This document shows, piece by piece, positions 54,109-61,420 of a stretch of DNA of 64,000 nucleotides. Each line of letters starts with the position of its first letter. Position 1 is the stretch's first letter. A program made the position numbers and the translations under genes. This DNA comes from Mucilaginibacter rivuli (GTDB lineage Bacteria > Bacteroidota > Bacteroidia > Sphingobacteriales > Sphingobacteriaceae). The DNA is taken from positions 124,001 to 188,000 of the forward strand of contig NZ_JAHXPQ010000005.1 of NCBI RefSeq assembly GCF_019391655.1, in the 5' to 3' direction. The notes under the pieces were generated by a model that saw nothing but the letters and a program-made list of their open reading frames with translations, ran no database searches and was not told the origin of the DNA.

Positions 54109-55263
54109 TCAATGAAGATCGGTAAGTTCGTCGATTGTTAAATCTTCGAACTTCTTTTCAATAAATCTTATTTTAGGATGAATTGAATTTTCATTGATAA
54201 AGTTATTTCTAAAATTCCCGCGCGAATATTTTATTAAATCAATTTTGCTTGGATGAATAATAATCATCTGAACTGCGCTGTCTAAGTTCAACCATAATGA
54301 TAATTTGGAATTAATTCCTTTGTCCCCAAATCCATAGCCAGATACAATTAATTTCGAAGATTGAGTCAGGGTTTTTCTATATTCATCATATAAAGATTCA
54401 AACACACCTCCTAAATAACCTATCATTTTATTAAAACTTCCTATTAATAAATGTCGAGCACCATTATTTGGTCCAATTAATTGATCGTCGTAATCTCTTA
54501 TCCTTTGAATATATATGCCAGAATTAGAAGGAATTTTGAAAACTTCATTATCCTCATAATCCTTTGTACAGATATGTAAATCATACCAATCTATGCTCCC
54601 ATGTATCTTACATACTTTTAACATCGAGTTATCAAAATCATTAAAGCCTTTCCAGTTTTGAAATTTATATTTATCTAAAAAAAATCCGTCAAAATATTTC
54701 AAATTATTAGCTTCCAAATATTTATCTAAAACTAAATCATGGTTTAACGTAATTATGTTTTTTAAATTAACTTGATCTATTAATTCCGGTATCAAGTTAT
54801 ATTGTTCCAAAGTCTTTATTTTATAGTTCGCCATTTGACCAACTACACACTGTATATATTTGATTGTTTCTCTCACAATTTTGAGCAAGTTTTTATCTTT
54901 TATAGACTCATGGTTTTTTAAATAATCTATAAAAGGAAAAATAGCTGGATTTTCATATTCAAAATATATTGAATCTAGAATTTGATTTATCGCATAATAA
55001 ATATCTTCGTAATTTATTTCGTGCTTCACGTTTACTATGTCAAAAAAACGTGTAATAACTTCGCTTACGATATTTATAAGCAAAATATTTTCACTTACAT
55101 GGTTTTTAAGATAGGGTTGACCTTGACCGAAATAGTAATTACCATCAGCCGCCCGTCCAATATTTTCACCACTCATTATTTCCGAGGTAATTTCCTTTAT
55201 TCCAGGTATACCTGAAACGTATGAAACACCCGAACCCACTATAAGTGTTGTTTCCATCTGCAT
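54109..55263 (-). CDS. SIR2-like domain protein, likely horizontally acquired
   Basis: A 384-residue protein with a SIR2-type nucleotide-binding core: GSGVSYVSGIPG (about 8-19), TLNHDLVLDKYL (about 183-194), KICKIHGSIDWYDLH-like VCKIHGSIDWYDL (about 223-235) and VSGYGFGDKGIN (about 317-328). SIR2-like domains bind NAD, and many stand-alone forms act in phage defence by consuming NAD; this function is inferred, not shown. No TPR, TIR or effector partner is fused. The gene is clearly more AT-rich and uses AT-ending codons more than both neighbours, a sign of transfer. Confidence 0.8.
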   Translation of the reverse strand: MQMETTLIVGSGVSYVSGIPGIKEITSEIMSGENIGRAADGNYYFGQGQPYLKNHVSENILLINIVSEVITRFFDIVNVKHEINYEDIYYAINQILDSIYFEYENPAIFPFIDYLKNHESIKDKNLLKIVRETIKYIQCVVGQMANYKIKTLEQYNLIPELIDQVNLKNIITLNHDLVLDKYLEANNLKYFDGFFLDKYKFQNWKGFNDFDNSMLKVCKIHGSIDWYDLHICTKDYEDNEVFKIPSNSGIYIQRIRDYDDQLIGPNNGARHLLIGSFNKMIGYLGGVFESLYDEYRKTLTQSSKLIVSGYGFGDKGINSKLSLWLNLDSAVQMIIIHPSKIDLIKYSRGNFRNNFINENSIHPKIRFIEKKFEDLTIDELTDLH

Positions 55264-55345
55264 CTTATAATTTTAAGCAAAACTATGCACTCTAAAAATA
55301 AATAAAGGTACTTAGGAATAATTGATAAACAGGTATATTTAACTT

Positions 55346-55498
55346 ATGAACTTACAAACGGAAAAACAAGACTGGTTCGACGATCTAAGTGAAGAAAACC
55401 AAAAGATCATTTTAGAAGGCTTGGCTCAAGCAGACAATGGCGAAGTTATTTCTCATGAAGTAGCGATAAAGATATTTGGAAAATATGGCTTGGAATAA
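55346..55498 (+). CDS. 50-aa antitoxin-like orphan
   Basis: A short frame starting at ATG 55346, 83 bp after the SIR2-like gene on the opposite strand. It reads W-F-D-D-L-S-E-E-N-Q followed by helices and GEVISHEVAIKIFGKYG. The (G)xxISHEV ending resembles the C-terminal part of small toxin-neutralising proteins, but it is short and no toxin frame follows within 300 bp. It may be an orphan or decayed antitoxin. Confidence 0.45.
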   Translation: MNLQTEKQDWFDDLSEENQKIILEGLAQADNGEVISHEVAIKIFGKYGLE

Positions 55499-55904
55499 CC
55501 ATCGTGACGGTTTCATTTTCAAATCCTCACAAATTTTCGCTATATTGTATGGAATGAAACCATATAAATAGCGATGTAAAGCAAGTCCTAAAAACTTATT
55601 ACTTTATCCCCCCTTTGAAGAAAGAGGCAAGAATCGAGAATCAAGAGGCAAGATACAGGATGGTGTAGAAGTCTTACTTTATCCCCCTTTTTTAATCTCT
55701 GTGTAACTCCGTATTTTTATCTCCGTGCACTTTGCGGTAAAAAATTAACCACATAGAACACCGAGAAAGAATACACAGAGATTCACAGAGGCTGAGAGTA
55801 CCCATAAGTTTTATCCTTGCTCCTTAGGGCATTTTAATTTGCACATCTGCACATTTACACATCTGCACATAGAATAATTTGTATTTTTATGGCTCATCAC
55901 AAAC
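55499..55904. repeat. intergenic repeat-rich region (CACAGAG and GCACATCTG families)
   Basis: No ORF. Two copies of CTTACTTTATCC(C) occur near 55600 and 55675. The region 55695-55795 contains CTCTGTGTAACTC and, inverted, ACACAGAGATTCACAGAG, a widespread intergenic hairpin-type repeat. GCACATCTGCACATTTAC follows at 55841-55872 and matches the repeat near pyrF. This looks like an accretion site for small repeats. Confidence 0.65.
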
Positions 55905-57587
55905 ATGGAAAATAAACCTGTAGCCCGTACCCTTCGCCTGTTGTCGCAATTGATGGAGTTGCACGAGGTGAACCCTTTTAAGATCAAATCGATAGCCAAC
56001 GCGGCTTTTAAGGTGGATAAACTGCCGTTTAAAATAGCTGGCAAATCGGTTGAAGAACTGGAGAAGATAGACGGCATCGGTAAAAGCATTGCCGCGAAGG
56101 TAGCGGAGTTGCTTGCTACAGGCACCATGACCGAGCTGCAGGAACTATTGGACCTTACTCCGCCGGGTATTGTTGAGATGCTGGGCATAAAAGGCATCGG
56201 GCCAAAAAAGATCGGCATTATCTGGCACGATCTGGGTATTGAAAACGTAGGCGAATTGTATTATGCCTGTAACGAGAACCGTTTGGTTGAGGCTAAAGGT
56301 TTCGGACTAAAAACACAGGAAGAGATACGCAAGGTAATTGAGTTTAAGATGACCAGCAGCGGGAAGTTTTTATACGCGCAGGTTGAGCCCATTGCGGCGC
56401 ATTTGGAAAAACACCTGGAAAAACTATTCCCGAAAGGTAATATAACCATATGTGGCGAGTTTCGCCGCAGGCTGGATATCATTACCGGGCTATGTTTTGT
56501 ACTCAACAGCGACCCGGATACTGCCATTGCCGCTTTGCAGGATAACGAGTTATTAAGTAATACAACTGTAGTTGGAAATACCATAACAGGAGATACCGAA
56601 CATGGCGTTAAGGTAAGTATTGTAGTAGAAGATACCGACTATTACAAGCAGGTATTTATCCAAACCGGTGATGATGAGCATGTGAAGGCTGTATTAGCGA
56701 TGATAAATGAGCCGTCCTTTAAACCGGAAAGCGAGGAAGCCATTTACGCCAAAGCCAATCTGCAATACATTGAACCTGAATTGCGTGAAGGTGCGGATAT
56801 TATCGCGAAAGCAGCTAAAAAAGAATTACCCGAATTAATAGCATTTACCGATCTGAAAGGTACATTGCACAACCACAGTACCTGGAGCGATGGCGTAAAC
56901 AGCATTGAAGAAATGGCACTATTTTGCCGCGATGAGCTTAAACTGGAATACTTAGGCATGTGCGACCATAGCAAAAGTGCCTTTTATGCCAAAGGGCTCA
57001 GTATTGAGCAAGTTTTGCAGCAACACGAAGAAATTGACAGTCTGAACAAGAAACTGGATGGCTTTAAAATATTTAAAGGAATCGAATCGGATATATTGAA
57101 TGATGGTTCGCTGGATTACCCGGACGAGATATTACAGCGGTTTGATTTTATTGTGGCATCAGTACACAGCAACCTGAAAATGACCGAGGATAAAGCTACC
57201 GCAAGGTTAATAAAAGCGATAGAAAATCCATACACTACCATATTGGGGCACCCTACAGGCAGACTGCTATTAAGCCGTAACGGATATCCTATTGATCATA
57301 AAAAGGTGATAGACGCCTGCGCGGCTAATAACGTGGTGATAGAAATAAATGCCAACCCACTACGTTTGGATATGGACTGGCGCTGGCACCAATATGCTTT
57401 AGATAAAGGCTGCTGGTTATCCATTAACCCCGATGCTCACCGTGTTGAGGGCTTTTTGGATATGCATTACGGCACCCTGGTTGCACGCAAAGGCGGTTTG
57501 TATAAAGAGCGTTGCCTTAATGCTTTATCTGCAGAGCAAATTAACAGGGCTTTTGAAAGCCGGAAAGCTAAAATAGCGACAGCATAA
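55905..57587 (+). CDS. PolX-PHP family protein with degenerate polymerase palm
   Basis: A 560-residue protein with helix-hairpin-helix N-terminal region (IDGIGKSIAAKVAEL; GIKGIGPKKI), a PolX-like palm, and a C-terminal PHP domain (about 315-560). The PHP metal motifs are complete (H322-N-H324, CDHS, ESDIL, SVHSNL, GHPTGR, NPDAHR). In the palm, the GSxRR...DxD site reads GEFRRR then TGLCF, so G195 and C197 stand where the two catalytic aspartates should be, and S238 (VKVSIVVE) replaces the third. Polymerase activity should be absent while PHP phosphoesterase or exonuclease activity may remain. Confident as PolX family, not as a working polymerase. Confidence 0.92.
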   Translation: MENKPVARTLRLLSQLMELHEVNPFKIKSIANAAFKVDKLPFKIAGKSVEELEKIDGIGKSIAAKVAELLATGTMTELQELLDLTPPGIVEMLGIKGIGPKKIGIIWHDLGIENVGELYYACNENRLVEAKGFGLKTQEEIRKVIEFKMTSSGKFLYAQVEPIAAHLEKHLEKLFPKGNITICGEFRRRLDIITGLCFVLNSDPDTAIAALQDNELLSNTTVVGNTITGDTEHGVKVSIVVEDTDYYKQVFIQTGDDEHVKAVLAMINEPSFKPESEEAIYAKANLQYIEPELREGADIIAKAAKKELPELIAFTDLKGTLHNHSTWSDGVNSIEEMALFCRDELKLEYLGMCDHSKSAFYAKGLSIEQVLQQHEEIDSLNKKLDGFKIFKGIESDILNDGSLDYPDEILQRFDFIVASVHSNLKMTEDKATARLIKAIENPYTTILGHPTGRLLLSRNGYPIDHKKVIDACAANNVVIEINANPLRLDMDWRWHQYALDKGCWLSINPDAHRVEGFLDMHYGTLVARKGGLYKERCLNALSAEQINRAFESRKAKIATA

Positions 57588-57597
57588 ACATACCCTA

Positions 57598-58578
57598 TTG
57601 AAAAAAGGCCTTAAAATACTGGTGATACGCTTTAGCTCGATGGGTGATATTATTTATACCACACCCATTGTGCGGTGTTTAAAGCAACAACTGCCCGGTG
57701 CCGAAATTCATTTTTTAACTAAACCTGCTTTTAAATATATTTATGATGATAACCCTTACGTTGATAAGGTACTCCTGTTAAAAGACAAATTATCAGATAC
57801 CATACAAGAGATAAAGAGCGGCCAATATGATCATATCATCGACCTGCATAATAACCTGCGTACGGCTATTATTAAGTTTAAAACGGGTATCAGGTCGTCA
57901 ACATTTCCTAAATATACGGTACGCAAATGGCTGTCATTAAAGCTCCGGAAAAACCTGGTTCCACATACTCATATTGTTGAACGGTATATGCAGGCTGTAC
58001 ACTTTTTAGGTGTAATTAATGATGATAAACCGATAGATTACTTCATAAAAAACAATTATCTGTTAAGTGATCTGCTGCCGTTATCGCACCAAAATGGCTA
58101 TATCGTTTTTGTTATTGGCGCTACTCATTTTACCAAGCGCATGCCCAATAAAAAGATCATCAGCATTTGCCAACAAATTGCTGCACCCGTGGTTTTATTA
58201 GGGGGCAACGATGTAAAAAGCAATGCCGACGAAATAAATTTAGCCTTAGGCGATAAAATTTATAATGCCTGTGGTAAAACTACGTTAGATGAATCAGTGT
58301 TCATTGTATCAAAGGCGCTAAAGGTTATTGGTTTTGATACCGGGCTGACCCATATTGCCGAGGCATTTAATGTGCCCATCGCATCAATATGGGGAGGTAC
58401 GGCACCTGAGTTATTGGGTGTGCAGCCTTATAAAGTAAAAGATGCCGAAGTAATAGGTATTGAATTGCCATGCAGGCCCTGCTCAAAGTTTGGCTTAGAA
58501 AAATGCCCTTTAGGCCATTTTAAATGCATGAACGAAATACCCGAAAGCGTGGTTGTTAGCTTTGCTAATAATACGTAA
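57598..58578 (+). CDS. glycosyltransferase family 9 (heptosyltransferase-like)
   Basis: A 326-residue GT-B enzyme. The only start candidate in the right place is the TTG at 57598, 10 bp after the PolX stop. Landmarks: VIRFSSMGDIIYTTPIVRCL (N-terminal acceptor-side loop), LHNNLRT, and GFDTGLTHIAEAFNVPIASIWGGT (nucleotide-binding motif). It adds a heptose-like or other sugar to a lipopolysaccharide core. A cysteine-rich C-terminus (CRPCSKFGLEKCPLGH) may bind metal. It follows polX directly. Confidence 0.9.
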   Translation: MKKGLKILVIRFSSMGDIIYTTPIVRCLKQQLPGAEIHFLTKPAFKYIYDDNPYVDKVLLLKDKLSDTIQEIKSGQYDHIIDLHNNLRTAIIKFKTGIRSSTFPKYTVRKWLSLKLRKNLVPHTHIVERYMQAVHFLGVINDDKPIDYFIKNNYLLSDLLPLSHQNGYIVFVIGATHFTKRMPNKKIISICQQIAAPVVLLGGNDVKSNADEINLALGDKIYNACGKTTLDESVFIVSKALKVIGFDTGLTHIAEAFNVPIASIWGGTAPELLGVQPYKVKDAEVIGIELPCRPCSKFGLEKCPLGHFKCMNEIPESVVVSFANNT

Positions 58579-58608
58579 TATAGTAGATTGATTTATTGTT
58601 AATTTTAC

Positions 58609-59235
58609 ATGAAAAAGTTTCTGATTTTCCCCATCTTTTTTGTGCTGATATGTAATTATGCTGTTTGCCAGGATTTAAAATATGGCATCCGGGCCGGATT
58701 ATGTTTTTCATCTCAAAGCATTGAAAACCCCGATATTTTATCAACCACATCCATCAATTCCTTAAAAGTTACCGCTTTTGTTGATAAAGCACTCGGTAAT
58801 GATTTTTATATTGAACCGGGTATCAGCCTTGTTGGTAAAGGTGTTAAATTATATCAAAACGCACAAACAGATATCATATCGTTAACCTACCTTGATGTTC
58901 CGTTGAACCTGATCTATAAATTTAATGTTAAACGTTTTGGGAAACTGTTTGTAGGCGGAGGGCCATACGTAGGTGTAGGGTTGAGTGGTAATGATGAAAC
59001 GCAGAGCACCAACACCACATCAGGCCAGAGCGTAACATTTAGCGGTAGCGAAGATTATAAAAAAATTGAATTGGGCGGCAATATTAACGGTGGTGCTGAG
59101 CTAAATAACCACCTCACGTTTTATCTCAATTACGAGTTTGGTTTAAACAATATTGCCGGCGACCAGATCAAAACAGCAGGAACGCTGAGCGCAAAGAACA
59201 GGGTGTTTTCGGTAGGATTGGGGTTTCTTTTTTAA
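58609..59235 (+). CDS. PorT-like outer-membrane beta-barrel protein
   Basis: A 208-residue protein with signal peptide (ending CQ, about 20) and eight or so alternating hydrophobic strands (DFYIEPGISLVGKGVKL, LTYLDVPLNLIYKF, LFVGGGPYVGVGLSG, RVFSVGLGFLF). It resembles the small PorT/OmpA-type barrels of Bacteroidota. The C-terminal FLF agrees with a barrel signal. Specific role unknown. It starts 30 bp after the glycosyltransferase gene. Confidence 0.85.
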   Translation: MKKFLIFPIFFVLICNYAVCQDLKYGIRAGLCFSSQSIENPDILSTTSINSLKVTAFVDKALGNDFYIEPGISLVGKGVKLYQNAQTDIISLTYLDVPLNLIYKFNVKRFGKLFVGGGPYVGVGLSGNDETQSTNTTSGQSVTFSGSEDYKKIELGGNINGGAELNNHLTFYLNYEFGLNNIAGDQIKTAGTLSAKNRVFSVGLGFLF

Positions 59236-59242
59236 CAGGGAT

Positions 59243-59728
59243 ATGAAGAAATTAATGTTGGTAAGGCATGCCAAATCAGACTGGGGCGATGCATTTTTAG
59301 ATGATTTTGACCGGCCATTGAACAATCGCGGTTTACAAAGTGCTCCAGAAATGGCCTCGCGCTTATTAAAAAAACACATCATTCCGCAATACTCCATATC
59401 AAGCCCGGCATTGAGGGCTAAAACTACAGCAAACATTTTTGCAGATAAATTAGGGCTTGCAGAGCCTACCTATAACAGATCAATATACGAAGCAAAGTAC
59501 GCCGACCTATTACGCCTGATTAACGAATTGCCCGATGCTTATGATTTTGTGGCCTTATACGGGCATAACCCCGGTTTAAGCGATTTGCTTTATGGCCTTA
59601 CAGGCGATATGAATGATATGCCTACCTGTGCTGTTGCCATCATTAATTTTAATTTACCCGAGTGGAAAATGATATCGGGTGATACCGGCCGGGTTGAATA
59701 CTATGATTACCCCAAAAGCGGCGATTAG
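59243..59728 (+). CDS. sixA: SixA-like histidine phosphatase
   Basis: A 161-residue histidine-phosphatase-fold enzyme with the RHG signature VRHAKSDWGDAF, catalytic histidine H9, and the later YGHNPGLSD histidine motif. SixA-type enzymes remove phosphate from phosphohistidine proteins. It starts 7 bp after the barrel gene and overlaps the end of dprA by 4 bp on the other strand. Confidence 0.88.
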   Translation: MKKLMLVRHAKSDWGDAFLDDFDRPLNNRGLQSAPEMASRLLKKHIIPQYSISSPALRAKTTANIFADKLGLAEPTYNRSIYEAKYADLLRLINELPDAYDFVALYGHNPGLSDLLYGLTGDMNDMPTCAVAIINFNLPEWKMISGDTGRVEYYDYPKSGD

Positions 59729-60831
59729 TGATTTATACTATACGTTTTCCCGGGCAATGAGCGCACAAAGCCCATCATTTCCATATTCAACAAACTCATA
59801 GCTAACTGACTGATTGGCAGGCTTGTTTTAATAGCCAGATCATCAATACCCAATTGTCCTGCATTTTGCTGTATGGTTTCAAATATCAACCGTTCGTTGC
59901 CGCTCAAATCAATAGGTAAACTAAGTTGGGCTTTGGTTTGCGATGCCCCATCAATTTTTTCCCAACCTAAAATATAGGCCAGATCGGCCCCGGAGGTTAA
60001 CAATGCCGCTTTATTGTTGCGGATAAGAAAGTTACAACCTGTTGAGTATTCATCATTGATGCGCCCCGGGAAGGCAAACACATCGCGGTTGTATGAGTTG
60101 GCAATTTCGGCTGTGATGAGCGCGCCGCCTTTTATACTTGCTTCAACCACAATGGTAGCATCGGCAATACCGGCAACAATGCGGTTCCTTTTCGGGAAGT
60201 TTTCCCTATCGGGCACCGTACCCGATGGGAAATCGGTTAGCCAGCCACCATTCTGCAGCATTTTATCGGCTGTAGGCCGGTTTTGTGCCGGATATATGCG
60301 ATCAAGCCCATGCGCAAAAACACCAATGGTTGGTATATCCATACGCAGGCTTTCTTTATGAGCACAAACATCTATGCCATAAGCAAGTCCGCTGATGATG
60401 AGCACATCGTAGGCTTTAAGGTCTTCGATGAGATCGCGGCAAAGTTGTTTGCCGTATTCTGTGGCATTACGCGTACCCACAATGCTGATAACGCGTGGCT
60501 GATTCAGATCGGCAGTACCTTTATAATATAACAAAGCCGGCGCATCGGTGCAGGCTTTCAAACGCCTGGGGTATGCCGCATCAGTATAAAACAAAACCTT
60601 GATACCGTTCTTTTCAATAAATTTCAGCTCCTCTTCGGCCCTTTCAAAGGCTTCACCAGGTAATTTTAAAGCTTCGATAACCTTAGTACCTATCCCCGGT
60701 ATTTGCAAGAGCTTTTTTGGCGATGCTTCAAATACAGCTTCGGCACTGCCGCAATAGCTCACCAGTACTTTTGCAAGGTGATCGCCTACGTGGCGTGTAA
60801 AAGTAAGTGCGAGCTGATGGAGAGTTGACAT
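59725..60831 (-). CDS. dprA: DNA-processing protein DprA
   Basis: A 368-residue protein needed to load RecA on incoming single-stranded DNA in transformation. N-terminal HhH-like region (IPGIGTKVIEAL), then the Rossmann-type core ISIVGTRNATEYGKQL, ISGLAYGIDVCAHKESL, VFAHGLDRIYPAQN, PKRNRIVAGI, EASIKGGALITAEIA and FAFPGRINDEYSTGCNFLI; a winged-helix C-terminal domain ends the protein. All family hallmarks are present. No other competence gene is in the window. Confidence 0.96.
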   Translation of the reverse strand: MSTLHQLALTFTRHVGDHLAKVLVSYCGSAEAVFEASPKKLLQIPGIGTKVIEALKLPGEAFERAEEELKFIEKNGIKVLFYTDAAYPRRLKACTDAPALLYYKGTADLNQPRVISIVGTRNATEYGKQLCRDLIEDLKAYDVLIISGLAYGIDVCAHKESLRMDIPTIGVFAHGLDRIYPAQNRPTADKMLQNGGWLTDFPSGTVPDRENFPKRNRIVAGIADATIVVEASIKGGALITAEIANSYNRDVFAFPGRINDEYSTGCNFLIRNNKAALLTSGADLAYILGWEKIDGASQTKAQLSLPIDLSGNERLIFETIQQNAGQLGIDDLAIKTSLPISQLAMSLLNMEMMGFVRSLPGKTYSINH

Positions 60832-60981
60832 ATATACCCGGCTAATTTATAAATTTTACTAATAAAAATAGCATTTGGTTTAAATAGCATTACTAATTTT
60901 TACTTACAACACCTCATCATCAATTAAACACACTCATTTACAGTAATTTATGTTAAAACAGGGCTAAAATTACACCAATAA

Positions 60982-61007
60982 TTACAAACTAAATAAATAG
61001 TTTATAA
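60982..61007. promoter_or_regulatory. candidate BlaI operator
   Basis: Inverted repeat TTACAAACTA (60982-60991) and TAGTTTATAA (60998-61007) around AATAAA, 9 of 10 matches, 32 bp upstream of the BlaI-family gene. The position fits autoregulation of the BlaI/M56 operon. Confidence 0.5.
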
Positions 61008-61039
61008 CTTTAATCATCAATTAGTTATTACTGACACAC

Positions 61040-61420
61040 ATGAAACAGATCAAAGAGTTAACAAAAGCCGAAGAGCAGGTGATGCGTATTTTATGGCAGT
61101 TAAATGAAGCCATAGTAAAAGATGTATTAGAGCAAATGCCCGAGCCAAAACCCGCATATAATACGGTATCAACCGTGATAAGGGTATTGGAAACCAAAGG
61201 TTTTATTGATCATAAAGCATACGGTAACTCTTACGTGTATTTCCCTACCGTAGCCGAAGAAGATTATAAAAAATTCGCATTTGATAAGGTAATGAATAAT
61301 TACTTCAGCAACTCGTACCAAAGCCTGGTATCATTCCTGGTAACAGAAAAAAACCTGAGCATTAACGAGTTGGAAGAAATAACCAAACTGGCCGAAAAAC
61401 TTAAAAGCAACAAAAAATGA
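61040..61420 (+). CDS. BlaI/MecI/CopY family transcriptional repressor
   Basis: A 126-residue winged-helix repressor: LTKAEEQVMRILWQLNEAIV, then PAYNTVSTVIRVLETKGFIDH (recognition helix region) and a C-terminal dimerisation helix (LSINELEEITKLAEKL). Family members repress their own operon until a sensor protease cleaves them. The M56 sensor gene follows and overlaps by 4 bp, and a dyad lies upstream. No beta-lactamase is nearby, so the regulon is unknown. Confidence 0.93.
   Translation: MKQIKELTKAEEQVMRILWQLNEAIVKDVLEQMPEPKPAYNTVSTVIRVLETKGFIDHKAYGNSYVYFPTVAEEDYKKFAFDKVMNNYFSNSYQSLVSFLVTEKNLSINELEEITKLAEKLKSNKK

Noticed and set aside
54109-55498. Multi-gene defence island
   Set aside because: Only one SIR2-like gene and a tiny frame are present; flanking genes are conserved housekeeping genes.
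55499-55590. 29-codon frame overlapping the antitoxin-like gene as a RelE/ParE toxin
   Set aside because: It is far too short and lacks the strand and basic-residue pattern of those toxins.
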